This document shows, piece after piece, positions 13,750-22,068 of a stretch of DNA of 64,000 nt. Below the pieces are notes generated by a model. It worked only from the letters and a program-made list of their open reading frames with translations, made no database searches and was not told where the DNA came from. The translations under genes and the position numbers were made by a program. Source of the DNA: Euryarchaeota archaeon UBA23. GTDB taxonomy: Archaea > Thermoplasmatota > Poseidoniia > Poseidoniales > Thalassarchaeaceae. Each line of letters opens with the position of its first letter. Position 1 is the stretch's first letter. Location of the stretch: positions 62,001 through 126,000 of the forward strand of contig DAIJ01000032.1 in the NCBI GenBank assembly GCA_002498725.1, in the 5' to 3' direction.

Positions 13750-14781
13750 ATGGAGCATTGTTCGGACAGATCCGGCCCGAAGGGCCGACACCCAAAGGGC
13801 AATGAATTCCTTCCAGAACTTCCATCAATTATCCTGTTTTTTTTGTTTACAGTGGTAATTTTCCAACCCATTGCTTCGGGACAAAATGACGCATCAGCCC
13901 CCCAGATTTTGACTATAATACCTCATGACTCAAATGCATTCACACAGGGTCTAGAGATTTATGACGGTAGATTCTATGAGAGCACAGGATTATATGGTTC
14001 CTCGAGTGTAAGAATAGTAAATATGTCAACAGGCGAAATTGAATTACAGAAAAATCTTGAAGATAGCTATTTTGGTGAAGGATTAACGATTAATAATGAC
14101 ACCATTATTCAATTGACATGGAAAGAAAATGTTGCTTTTATTTATGATATCGATACACTAGAATTAATTGATTATCTTTCATATGAGGGTGAAGGTTGGG
14201 GAATATGTAAGTTGCCTAATAGTAATAATTTCTTAATGACAGATGGTACAGGAAAACTTAAACATCTTTCAAATAATTTTTCTCAACAGGGAGAATTAGA
14301 GATCTTCTTAATTTCGAATAGTGTTAGAGAATCTGTTGATAATTTGAATGAACTAGAATGTACAAGTAATGGGATATTCGTTAATGTTTGGTATGAAGAC
14401 TGGATCTACTTCGCAGATTACCGAGGGAAGGTATGTAGAACTATTGATTTCAGTTCGGTTAGAGAACAATATGAAAATGAATCTTCTGGAGTTATGAATG
14501 GGATTGCTTGGGATCAAAATAATGGGACCTACTGGATAACTGGAAAGAATTGGTTAAATTATTATGAAGTTAAAATTAATGATAATCCTTGTTTTGTGTC
14601 AGGAGTTCCATCTTCTACCCCCTCATTAGTAAGTAATAATGAAGCAGGTGGGTTTGGTGAACTTGCTGGATTATTAGGTAGTTTATTTTTCATAATTCTT
14701 CTTCACTATCCCTATTCAAAAAAGAAATCAAGGGATAGACAAAATGAGAAGCCTTCCTCTTCTAGAGGAGATGAGAAGTGA
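13750..14781 (+). CDS. Glutaminyl-peptide cyclotransferase-like protein (beta-propeller type)
   Basis: This protein resembles the plant/bacterial-type glutamine cyclotransferase family, which turns N-terminal Gln into pyroglutamate. Supporting motifs are the start of the domain (HDSNAFTQGLEIYDGRFYES), STGLYGSSSVR, YFGEGLTI with the likely catalytic Glu, and GIAWDQNNGTYWITGKNW near residue 250. A hydrophobic export segment (about residues 26-42) and a C-terminal membrane segment (about 300-320) with a Lys/Arg tail place the domain outside the cell. The ATG at 13750 gives a long N-terminal region before the signal core and contains a 6-bp hairpin, so the start is uncertain. It is divergent from the PKD protease and followed nine bases later by another membrane protein. 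Confidence 0.85.
   Translation: MEHCSDRSGPKGRHPKGNEFLPELPSIILFFLFTVVIFQPIASGQNDASAPQILTIIPHDSNAFTQGLEIYDGRFYESTGLYGSSSVRIVNMSTGEIELQKNLEDSYFGEGLTINNDTIIQLTWKENVAFIYDIDTLELIDYLSYEGEGWGICKLPNSNNFLMTDGTGKLKHLSNNFSQQGELEIFLISNSVRESVDNLNELECTSNGIFVNVWYEDWIYFADYRGKVCRTIDFSSVREQYENESSGVMNGIAWDQNNGTYWITGKNWLNYYEVKINDNPCFVSGVPSSTPSLVSNNEAGGFGELAGLLGSLFFIILLHYPYSKKKSRDRQNEKPSSSRGDEK
13773..13787 (+). repeat. 6-bp hairpin at the start of the cyclotransferase gene
   Basis: CGGCCC and GGGCCG are exact inverted copies around a GAA loop, only 23 bases after the ATG at 13750. It belongs to the set of short palindromes near gene starts seen elsewhere in this window. It may mean the true start is later or that translation is tuned by the hairpin. 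Confidence 0.4.
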
Positions 14782-14796
14782 AGAGGGGGAGTGAGA

Positions 14797-15534
14797 ATGT
14801 CAGACATTGATGAATCCAAACGTACTCGTTTTCAATGGTGGCTTGAGGACCTTTCCGTGGATCCAGCAACTAGGGTTGCAGGAGCAATTTTAATTATCTT
14901 TGGAAGTATACTTGGAGTGATTACTGGTAGTCTACATATTACAGCAGATGTAGGCGATGTTCTTTCTGGACAATTGGATGAGTCGGGAGGTTCTGCTGAC
15001 GTCACTGGAGCTGTATATTCTGCATTAATAGATAATTCTACAGGTGGCGAAGCAATAGAAGGTGTAGTAGTAATAATTGAGGATGAAGAAGGTCTTGAGA
15101 TAGGTCGAGATGTAACTGATTCTGGTGGCCGGTTCTCAGTTTCCGATATCGCACGCCAGTCATCCGTAATAGTCATCGATCACCCCGGTTATATTATTGA
15201 AAAAATACTAATTATTCCTGGTGATCATGCTCAGATAACAGTTACTTTGACCGAAGGAGAAGGAAATATAACTACTGACATGAGAGGAGAAAGTCATCTT
15301 GATGAATCGGTACTAATAACATCCATTGTAGGTTTCATTACTCTGACTGCAGGCATTGCAGGTATATTAGGTGGGGTTGAAGTTTACAATGGAAAGAACC
15401 ACTTCAGATCTCAATTTCTTTCATATTTGGGACTTTGGAGTCAAGGACTTATGTTTATAGGGCCACTTTTCATTCTTATTGGTATGGGGCTAACCTATCT
15501 GAGTCGTGAACAATTTGGACTTACAGATGCTTGA
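14797..15534 (+). CDS. Membrane protein with carboxypeptidase-regulatory-like domain
   Basis: This 246-residue protein has an N-terminal membrane segment at about residues 28-50 (VAGAILIIFGSILGVITG). A beta domain at about residues 65-150 follows (GAVYSALIDNS, GVVVIIEDEEG, ITVTLTEGEGN), which looks like the carboxypeptidase regulatory / Cna-B-like fold often used as a surface spacer. Two C-terminal membrane segments lie at about residues 168-190 and 215-235. A GGGGGAG Shine-Dalgarno lies about seven bases before the ATG at 14797; a GTG six bases earlier is an alternative. It follows the cyclotransferase gene by nine bases and precedes tmk by nine bases, so the three may share a transcript. 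Its exact role is unknown. Confidence 0.75.
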   Translation: MSDIDESKRTRFQWWLEDLSVDPATRVAGAILIIFGSILGVITGSLHITADVGDVLSGQLDESGGSADVTGAVYSALIDNSTGGEAIEGVVVIIEDEEGLEIGRDVTDSGGRFSVSDIARQSSVIVIDHPGYIIEKILIIPGDHAQITVTLTEGEGNITTDMRGESHLDESVLITSIVGFITLTAGIAGILGGVEVYNGKNHFRSQFLSYLGLWSQGLMFIGPLFILIGMGLTYLSREQFGLTDA

Positions 15535-15543
15535 GGTGTTGTC

Positions 15544-16884
15544 ATTTATCTAATCACAATAGAAGGAGGCGATGGATCTGGAAAAGGCCTAGCCACCAAA
15601 GTAGTTGCTGAAGTTCTAGCAAAGGAATTTTGCTTTACTTCTGTTGAAATAACTGGAGAACCTCGTAGAGATCATCCTTTAGGTAGATTGGCTATAGATT
15701 CCGTAAGGCAAAATACTCATAGTCCAGAGCAAGAAGCGGGTTTTTTTGCGGCAGACAGGGTTGATCATTCTCACGGCTGGATACTTCCTCGCCTAGAAGA
15801 AGGAAGAATCGTAGTTAGCGAACGCAATGTTCACTCCTCGCTTGTTTATCAGGGAATAGTAGGAAGTTTAGGTGTAGATAGAGTTGCCCAAATAAATTCT
15901 GCAGCGTTAGTCCCTGATTTGTGTATATGGGTTGACTGCGATCCTAAAGTGGCAATGAAAAGAATACAATCTGGAACTCTAAGAATGATGTCAGATAAGG
16001 AAGAATATTTTGAAACAACAGATCTACAGGAAAAAATACGCACGGGTTATCGCGACCTTCTATCAGGTAAAGTGGAGATGCCCACACCATTTGATATGGG
16101 AGCGATAATTGGTCCAGTATCTAACGAGTCCACTGAAAAAGAATTTATTCGTAAATTAACTATACATATTAGAAAGTTCGTACATTCGCGCCCATCTCCT
16201 CTAAATGTAGATACTGAATCAGTTGAAAGATATATGTTGAAGAAACTTATTTCATCAAATAAAGGCCAAACAACTCTTTATGGTTTAGGAGTAGAACCTA
16301 ATCTTAAACGTGTAGATTGGCTTGATGGGAGTTCTCCCTGGAAGGTCCTTAATGAAGCTCAGAAGTTACATACTTCTGCAATGAATAATATTGCTAGTCA
16401 AGATAGAAATGATGTGCCTCAGAGTGTTCTTGCTCACTCTTTATCCTCAATTTGTGCAACATTATCTCAAATGCCTTCTGCCGATGTTAACGAATTGAGA
16501 AACTCTCAAGGGCCCGTTCGAGCAGTTTCAGATTCTCATTCGCATAAGGTTTTGAGATTTTTAGCGGATGAATCTAATTGGGTACATCAACATAAGTCAC
16601 TAATTGGAAGGGATGCTGCTAGAAATCAATTGAAAAATGAATTCCATCCTTTTGGGAATTTGATTTTGTCAATTTGGCCACTCCGTAAGGCCATAAAAAG
16701 ATGGATAAGAAAGAATCCGAAAACCCATTTAAGATTTGCAATTGGCCAGATAATTCGCTCAGAAGAATATCCACGCGAAGTAAAACATACACTTGAACGA
16801 CTAAAAATATTAGGAAATGGTAAATCCAAAGCCCCTCCTCCTTCATCACCTAAAGAACTAATTTCTTGGTGGCAAGGTAAATAA
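15544..16884 (+). CDS. tmk: Thymidylate kinase with a long C-terminal extension; apparent ATT start
   Basis: The N-terminal half is thymidylate kinase (dTMP + ATP to dTDP). Evidence is the P-loop ITIEGGDGSGKG at 15556-15588, ERNVHSSLVYQG (the Arg-containing substrate motif) and the PDLCIWVDCDPKVAMKRI segment. No ATG, GTG or TTG exists in frame between the preceding stop (15532-15534) and the P-loop; the first in-frame ATG at 15688 would delete the P-loop. The best start is ATT at 15544-15546, five bases after a GAGGTG Shine-Dalgarno. Usual tmk proteins have about 200-215 residues, whereas this one has about 446. The extra 230 residues, with KRVDWLDGSSPWKVLNEAQ and a basic region before a Pro-rich tail, match nothing I recognise. 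The frame is intact after the P-loop. Confidence 0.85.
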   Translation: MYLITIEGGDGSGKGLATKVVAEVLAKEFCFTSVEITGEPRRDHPLGRLAIDSVRQNTHSPEQEAGFFAADRVDHSHGWILPRLEEGRIVVSERNVHSSLVYQGIVGSLGVDRVAQINSAALVPDLCIWVDCDPKVAMKRIQSGTLRMMSDKEEYFETTDLQEKIRTGYRDLLSGKVEMPTPFDMGAIIGPVSNESTEKEFIRKLTIHIRKFVHSRPSPLNVDTESVERYMLKKLISSNKGQTTLYGLGVEPNLKRVDWLDGSSPWKVLNEAQKLHTSAMNNIASQDRNDVPQSVLAHSLSSICATLSQMPSADVNELRNSQGPVRAVSDSHSHKVLRFLADESNWVHQHKSLIGRDAARNQLKNEFHPFGNLILSIWPLRKAIKRWIRKNPKTHLRFAIGQIIRSEEYPREVKHTLERLKILGNGKSKAPPPSSPKELISWWQGK

Positions 16885-16889
16885 AATCG

Positions 16890-17642
16890 CTAATCAATTC
16901 TAAGTTTTGCATTTGCAGGTAGTTTAACTTGCTCAGTTTTTTCAAATTTGTTTGGTCGTGCACAAAAAGATGCACAAAAGAACCAACCAACGACAAATCC
17001 TGCTAGTGTTCCAGTAATAATTCTGACTTGATTTGTCGACTCATATGAAGTTCCCAATTGTGTAAATCCATCTACGGCCATAGGTAAAAGGCCAATTGTT
17101 AGTATTGTAATCATCACTAGCATTCTTTTGTCATTATAGTAATATTTCTCAATTTTATTGTCCGGTAGAATCGATAGGAATGTATCTCTTACTGTCCATC
17201 TATTCAAACCCCTAAATCTCCATAATAAGCAAAATATAGTAAATCCGAATAAAATTCCAACATCTCGTGTACAAACTGCCATTTGATTCCCATTAACTTC
17301 CCAAGATCGTTCCCATTTTTGATGACAATTTAAATCTCCTATTGCGTATATCATACCAGAAATCGGGTTCATGTCCATCCAAGCAAAGGTACCTCCATTC
17401 TCAGACTGATTATGTCCTAATTCTCTCGCTGAATCTTGTACGTTTCCCCAACTATCATGTGTTGCATAGTCAATTCGATTAGCTCTACCTGAAAGATCCG
17501 GTATCGAATTCTCTTCAGTTGCCATAGGAACTAGAAATACCATGACAAGATAAAAACCAGCAACATATGCTAAATTACGCCCAATTTTTGACTCGTGTAT
17601 CCTATCTGTCCTTCCGTTCTTGAACACGGTTGGTATCGACAT
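16890..17642 (-). CDS. Unknown multi-pass membrane protein
   Basis: I cannot assign a family. With the ATG at 17640-17642 (MSIPTVFKNGR) the protein has 250 residues and about four membrane segments: near residues 23-40 (YVAGFYLVMVFLVPM), 130-147 (FTIFCLLWRF), 178-195 (ITILTIGLLPMAV) and 208-228 (GTLAGFVVGWFFCASFC). An outer loop between the first two holds Trp, Cys and His residues. The tail is short and basic. The gene is convergent with tmk (five bases apart) and divergent from the Smr-domain gene across 44 bases. Confidence 0.7.
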   Translation of the reverse strand: MSIPTVFKNGRTDRIHESKIGRNLAYVAGFYLVMVFLVPMATEENSIPDLSGRANRIDYATHDSWGNVQDSARELGHNQSENGGTFAWMDMNPISGMIYAIGDLNCHQKWERSWEVNGNQMAVCTRDVGILFGFTIFCLLWRFRGLNRWTVRDTFLSILPDNKIEKYYYNDKRMLVMITILTIGLLPMAVDGFTQLGTSYESTNQVRIITGTLAGFVVGWFFCASFCARPNKFEKTEQVKLPANAKLRID

Positions 17643-17686
17643 TGCTTCTCCGATGGGTTCTATCTGCATCAACTTATCCGCACATC

Positions 17687-18457
17687 ATGGTGGAGGTCAG
17701 GCTTACCGACGCTTTCCTAATTTCTTCAGTCATTGCGACAATGGTATTCGTTATGACTTCGATGATGGCATTCTTCTATTTTGGTATGGATGAAAAGCAA
17801 ATTGAGCCAGCATTAAGAGTGGGCGCAGTTTTAGGAATAAGCACTGGTTTAATAGTACTTTTTTTCGCTATCTCAAGAGTTAGAAATCACACTGAAAAAG
17901 GACAATTAAGAGATGAAAAACGTGAAGCAGAAGTTGCTTCCCTACGTAAAGTATTGAATTACTTGACTACAGATTCAGATGGTGCTTGGATTTCAGATGA
18001 AAGAGTTAGACGTGAGAGAGGTGTATTGACTCTTGATTTACACGGACTAAATGCGGCTCAAGCGTCTAGAACTATAGAGAAGTTAATTGGTATCCGTTCT
18101 CAACTTAAAAGAGTTAGAATAATTACTGGTAGAGGTGAGAGATTACATGATAAATCTGCAGATCCTGGGATACGACCCGCAGTAATTCAAAGACTAAAGA
18201 TTGATGCCCCTAGAGTTGATTGGCAGTTATTGATAAAATCTGGTTCAATTACATTAAGGCCAATGGGTAAGGCCCCCACTAAGATTCAATGGTTTACTCG
18301 TTTTGTGGTTTTTATCGCACCAATGTGTATTGTAATGGGATTTTCATTCAGAGATTTAGCGGGTTCAAGTTATTCAGATCAAGGGCTAATTTTTGGCATT
18401 ACATCCGGATTTTTACTAACTGCACTGTTAGCCAGCCATCGCGATCGGTCCGGGTAA
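17687..18457 (+). CDS. Membrane protein with Smr domain
   Basis: The 256-residue protein begins with two membrane segments (about residues 8-32 and 45-62), then carries an Smr domain at about residues 95-180: LTLDLHGLNAAQASRTIEKL and RIITGRGERLHDKSADPGI, matching the DLHG and TGxG motifs. Two more membrane segments follow at the C-terminus. Smr domains act as DNA or RNA nicking endonucleases in MutS2 and stand-alone Smr proteins, and here the domain would lie in the cytoplasm between two membrane hairpins. That arrangement is uncommon. The ATG at 17687 is chosen because the extra upstream residues overlap the divergent gene. The stop directly abuts the stop of the 46-residue gene on the other strand. 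Confidence 0.8.
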   Translation: MVEVRLTDAFLISSVIATMVFVMTSMMAFFYFGMDEKQIEPALRVGAVLGISTGLIVLFFAISRVRNHTEKGQLRDEKREAEVASLRKVLNYLTTDSDGAWISDERVRRERGVLTLDLHGLNAAQASRTIEKLIGIRSQLKRVRIITGRGERLHDKSADPGIRPAVIQRLKIDAPRVDWQLLIKSGSITLRPMGKAPTKIQWFTRFVVFIAPMCIVMGFSFRDLAGSSYSDQGLIFGITSGFLLTALLASHRDRSG

Positions 18458-18598
18458 TTACGAATAGTCGGGAACTCCTTCGCAACATGCTTCCACAACT
18501 CTTCTACAGTTAGGACATTCCATATGTTGCCGCATTGGAATTGCGGCTCCTCTGAATCCACAACTGCACATTATAGCAGCACAGTGGTCATGATCCAT
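18458..18598 (-). CDS. 46-residue cysteine-rich (zinc-binding) protein
   Basis: This short frame reads MDHDHCAAIMCSCGFRGAAI and continues to a TAA at 18458-18460, with Cys residues in the pattern C-x4-CSCG, CPNC and a CC pair, plus several His. This is a plausible small zinc-ribbon protein with two Cys knuckles about 17 residues apart. It lies 35 bases after the sufD stop on the same strand, and its stop abuts the stop of the Smr gene, so the space is fully used. It could be co-expressed with the SUF genes. No family is recognised. The regular Cys pairs and tight packing are the reasons to call it a gene. Confidence 0.6.
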   Translation of the reverse strand: MDHDHCAAIMCSCGFRGAAIPMRQHMECPNCRRVVEACCEGVPDYS

Positions 18599-18633
18599 GT
18601 GCTTCGTTTTCAGAATAGGTTCAAATCATTTTC

Positions 18634-19737
18634 TCAAGATTTGAGTTGCTCTAGTTCATCTTGTAGGTGATTGGCTAGCCAAAGGTGCAATGTCTCACTA
18701 CCCATCTCGACCAGTGTTGAATTAAGGAATGCCGCAATTAGGGCATCTTTAGCCCCCTCTGAGTCGAAGCCCCTTGATTCAAGATAGAACATTTGGTCAT
18801 CATCCACCGGGCCATTGGCAGTACCGTGGCCACAGCCAATAACATCATGCTCGCTAACTTCTAATTCTGGAATTGAATCTGCTTTTGCCTTTTCAGATAA
18901 CAGAAGGTTATGGAATAACTGGCCCGCATCAGCCCCTTTAGAACCCTTGGCTACGCGTAGCATTCCCGTTCCGACGGTTCGAGAATTACCTCCGCAGGCT
19001 GAATGCCAGTCAAGCCTACTGAAAGTTTCTGGGGCGTCGTGAAGGATCTCAATGTGATGGTCAAGGTGCATGCCATCAGCCGATAGGATTGAACCAAGTA
19101 CGTTCAAATGTCCACCATTTTCCCCCATCTTATATCTCAAGTCGGCCTTTGTTTTATCACTTCCAGAACTTACAGTTCCCATCTTAACCTGCGCGTCGCG
19201 ACCGATAGATATGCTATCGACCCGTAGAAGTGTTCCTGAGTCTGTATGCCCGATGACTACATCATTGAGGATGCTTCCATCTCCTATTCTTCCAGTTCGA
19301 AGAAATCCCGTCCATGGTGCCGCACCAGAAATCTGCGTTATTAATTCAAATTCACAATTTCTTCCTATATCCAAAGATAGATGGAGTGCACAATCAGCGT
19401 CACCCGTGTCAATATTTAGAATAATTGGTGAACTTGCAATGAAATTGTTCTCAACCCTGAGTGTATATGCTGAATTTTCAGCAGCAGCTCGGATGAACGA
19501 AGCTGTAACTTTGTCGGATTCTGGTAAAATCTCTGCGCTAACAATTCCTTCCTCCACAGATATTCCGACCAGTGCGCCACTATCATCTAAATAGTTCAGG
19601 TCAATTTTTGGCGATGCTACATTTGGAATATCCTTCAAATTCCCACTGGGATGAACTCTCTTCCATGGTGTATATCGCCAGAGATGGTCTGCCCTATGGG
19701 GCTCATCCAAAGACTTGTACAGGCTAGTTGCATCCAT
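18634..19737 (-). CDS. sufD: Fe-S cluster assembly protein SufD
   Basis: SufD partners SufB and the SufC ATPase in the SufBCD scaffold complex that builds iron-sulfur clusters. The N-terminal stretch HRADHLWRYTPWKRVHP, a right-handed beta-helix core rich in short Gly/Val strands (for example LDHHIEILHDAPETFSRLDW), and the C-terminal SEHDVIGCGHGTANG with LESRGFDSEGAKDALIAAFL match SufD/SufB C-termini. I use the ATG at 19735-19737 (MDATSLYKSL), giving 367 residues; a TTG at 19776 would overlap sufB by 26 bases. It is the last of sufC-sufB-sufD, all on the minus strand. No SufS or SufE gene is seen in the window. Confidence 0.93.
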   Translation of the reverse strand: MDATSLYKSLDEPHRADHLWRYTPWKRVHPSGNLKDIPNVASPKIDLNYLDDSGALVGISVEEGIVSAEILPESDKVTASFIRAAAENSAYTLRVENNFIASSPIILNIDTGDADCALHLSLDIGRNCEFELITQISGAAPWTGFLRTGRIGDGSILNDVVIGHTDSGTLLRVDSISIGRDAQVKMGTVSSGSDKTKADLRYKMGENGGHLNVLGSILSADGMHLDHHIEILHDAPETFSRLDWHSACGGNSRTVGTGMLRVAKGSKGADAGQLFHNLLLSEKAKADSIPELEVSEHDVIGCGHGTANGPVDDDQMFYLESRGFDSEGAKDALIAAFLNSTLVEMGSETLHLWLANHLQDELEQLKS

Positions 19738-19750
19738 ACTATCACATATT

Positions 19751-21160
19751 TCAACCGATGCTGCCTTCCATTTCAAGGGCCATTAATTTGTTCAGTTCGA
19801 CTGCATATTCCATTGGTAGTTCACGGGTAAATGGTTCGAAGAAACCGTTTACGATCATTGCCAATGCTTGCTCTTCAGAGTGTCCTCTGCTCATTAGATA
19901 GAACAACTGCTCATCACTAACTTTTGAGACACTAGCCTCATGTTCACATCGGGCAGTTGGGTTTGCAACTTCCATTGTAGGATATGTGTCTGAACGAGAA
20001 CCTTCGTCAAGAATTAGAGCATCGCATACAACGTTCAGTTTACAATTCTCTGCCCTTGGAGAGACTGTGACCATACCACGGTAGGAACCACGGCCACCAT
20101 CCTTGGAAATTGACTTAGAGAGAATTTTTGAGGTTGTGTTACTAGCAAGATGGTGGATCTTTGCTCCAGCATCTTGATGTTGTCCTTTCCCAGAGTATGC
20201 AACAGAAATCACCTCGGCATGGCTTCCTTCGCCCTTCAGTATAACCGCAGGATACTTCATAGTTAACTTACTACCAATGTTCCCATCAACCCATTCAATT
20301 TTTGCATTTTCATGTGCAATACCACGTTTTGTAACTAAGTTGTAGACATTAGCGCTCCAATTTTGGACAGTACTGTATCTTATGTGTGCACCAGGCAATG
20401 CAATTAATTCAACCACCGCTGAATGAAGTGAATCAGTAGAGTATGTTGGGGCAGTACACCCTTCTACATAGTGTATGCTACTTCCCTCATCAGCGATAAT
20501 TAAAGTTCTTTCAAATTGACCCATATTTTTTGCATTTATTCGGAAATATGCCTGCACAGGCATCTCTACATGTACTCCTTTTGGTACATAGATGAATGAA
20601 CCTCCGGACCAAACTGCAGTGTTTAATGCACTAAATTTATTATCAGAGTATGGTACTACACTGCAAAACCATTTCTTTACAAGTTCAGGATATTCTCTCA
20701 ATCCACTATCCATATCTAGAAATATCACGCCCTTTTCTTGCAAATCTTCACGAATTGAATGATAAACTGCCTCAGATTCATATTGTGCAGTAACTCCAGA
20801 AAGCCATTTTTGTTCGGCTTCAGGAATTCCCAATTTATCAAAAGTATTTCGAATATCTTCAGGTACATCTTCCCAATCTTTTTCTGTTTGATCTGATGAT
20901 CTTAGATAATAACATACTTTGTCAAAATCAATTTCCGATAGCATCGACATATTTCCCCAAGTAGGCATTGGTCTGTCATCAAAGTGACGAAGTGCTTTTA
21001 CTCTAAGATCAGTCATCCATTCAGGCTCATTTTTAAGAGCGGAAATTTCTCTCACAACTTTTTCAGAGAGTCCAAAATCAAACCTTATAGTAGCATTTTC
21101 TGGATCATGCCACCCCGCTTTGTATTCGCCGACTGCATCTCTTGCTTCCTGATCTGCCAT
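19751..21160 (-). CDS. sufB: Fe-S cluster assembly protein SufB
   Basis: This is the central scaffold subunit of SufBCD, about 470 residues as expected. Typical stretches are [21 protein letters not shown], the beta-helix region with [20 protein letters not shown], the EGCTAPTYS motif, and the conserved C-terminal region with [20 protein letters not shown] and [20 protein letters not shown]. The Cys in EGCTAP and in ARCEHEA are the usual cluster-linked positions. I choose the ATG at 21158-21160; a GTG at 21175 overlaps the sufC stop and is possible. It is co-directional with sufC and sufD with no real spacing, so the three are one operon. Confidence 0.97.
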   Translation of the reverse strand: MADQEARDAVGEYKAGWHDPENATIRFDFGLSEKVVREISALKNEPEWMTDLRVKALRHFDDRPMPTWGNMSMLSEIDFDKVCYYLRSSDQTEKDWEDVPEDIRNTFDKLGIPEAEQKWLSGVTAQYESEAVYHSIREDLQEKGVIFLDMDSGLREYPELVKKWFCSVVPYSDNKFSALNTAVWSGGSFIYVPKGVHVEMPVQAYFRINAKNMGQFERTLIIADEGSSIHYVEGCTAPTYSTDSLHSAVVELIALPGAHIRYSTVQNWSANVYNLVTKRGIAHENAKIEWVDGNIGSKLTMKYPAVILKGEGSHAEVISVAYSGKGQHQDAGAKIHHLASNTTSKILSKSISKDGGRGSYRGMVTVSPRAENCKLNVVCDALILDEGSRSDTYPTMEVANPTARCEHEASVSKVSDEQLFYLMSRGHSEEQALAMIVNGFFEPFTRELPMEYAVELNKLMALEMEGSIG

Positions 21161-21174
21161 TTCTATAAACACCA

Positions 21175-21948
21175 CTAATTATTCTGTATTTCCGATTTAT
21201 CTTGTAACCAATCATACCCTTTCTCTTCTAATTCAAGGGCTAACTCTGGGCCACCAGATTTTACAATTTTTCCCTTAATCAAAACATGTACTTTGTCAGG
21301 CTGTACATGTTCTAGAATCCTTGAGTAATGTGTAATAATCAATGCCGCGGAATCAGTACCTCTTACTACTTTGTTTATTCCTTTTGAGACGGTACGAATG
21401 CCATCTATGTCTAGTCCAGAATCCGTTTCATCAAGAATGGCTAGCTTTGGTTTCAAAAGCATTAATTGTAAAATCTCAAATCTCTTTTTTTCTCCTCCAC
21501 TAAAACCATCATTAACATATCTACCAAGAAATGATCTTGGGATATCTAATTCTTCCATGGCTTCCTTTAGTAAATTACGAAATTCGAGGCCTTTCGCTTC
21601 TTCTTCTCCACGTATAGAAGCGACTGATTTACGAAGAAAGTTACCCACTTGTAAACCGGGTACAGCTTGGGGGTATTGGAACGAAAGAAAAACACCATCT
21701 CTAGCTCTTTCCCATGGTTCCATTTCTAAAAGATCATTTCCATCTAGTTCAACAATTCCAGAATCTACTTCGTAATCTGGATGGCCCATGATTATATTCG
21801 CAGTAGTGGTTTTTCCACTTCCATTCCTACCCATGATTGCATGAACCTCTCCTGCTGGTATTACCAAATTAATACCGTCTAGGATCTTAGTGCCCTCAAT
21901 TCCAGCATGCAAATCTAGCACCTTTAGCACAGGTTCTCCACTTCCCAT
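21175..21948 (-). CDS. sufC: SufC, ATPase of the SUF Fe-S assembly complex
   Basis: SufC is a cytoplasmic ABC-type ATPase that drives shape change in SufBCD and is not a transporter. Its 257 residues fit. Seen motifs are Walker [10 protein letters not shown] near residue 39, the Q-loop in [12 protein letters not shown], the signature [10 protein letters not shown], Walker [12 protein letters not shown] and the H-loop ITHYSRIL. The TDSGLDID segment is characteristic of SufC. The ATG at 21946-21948 is preceded by AGGTG. It is the first gene of sufCBD and lies divergent from the NifU-like gene across 120 bases that carry an 8-bp palindrome. Confidence 0.97.
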   Translation of the reverse strand: MGSGEPVLKVLDLHAGIEGTKILDGINLVIPAGEVHAIMGRNGSGKTTTANIIMGHPDYEVDSGIVELDGNDLLEMEPWERARDGVFLSFQYPQAVPGLQVGNFLRKSVASIRGEEEAKGLEFRNLLKEAMEELDIPRSFLGRYVNDGFSGGEKKRFEILQLMLLKPKLAILDETDSGLDIDGIRTVSKGINKVVRGTDSAALIITHYSRILEHVQPDKVHVLIKGKIVKSGGPELALELEEKGYDWLQDKSEIQNN

Positions 21949-21990
21949 CTTTTACACCTGATTCATCGTTATCATCATCCCTTTTGAACC

Positions 21991-22009
21991 CGACCGTCAT
22001 AGACGGTCG
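21991..22009. promoter_or_regulatory. Perfect 8-bp palindrome between sufC and the NifU-like gene
   Basis: CGACCGTC (21991-21998) and GACGGTCG (22002-22009) are exact inverted copies around ATA. It lies 43 bases before sufC and 60 before the NifU-like gene, in their shared promoter region. It could be an operator for Fe-S genes or a hairpin in a leader; the outer CGACC/GGTCG half-sites recur at 55900-55915. Confidence 0.5.
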
Positions 22010-22068
22010 CTAAAATTTAGGTTTTTAGAGGCATAAACAAAATTAGGACCTCCGTCTTCGCTAGGCAT

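Noticed and set aside
15688..16884. First in-frame ATG as the start of thymidylate kinase
   Set aside because: It would remove the P-loop needed for ATP binding, which is plainly coded upstream in the same frame.
19070..19594. Plus-strand frame of 174 codons inside sufD
   Set aside because: sufD is clear on the other strand and the frame has a low-complexity Pro/Ser composition without motifs.
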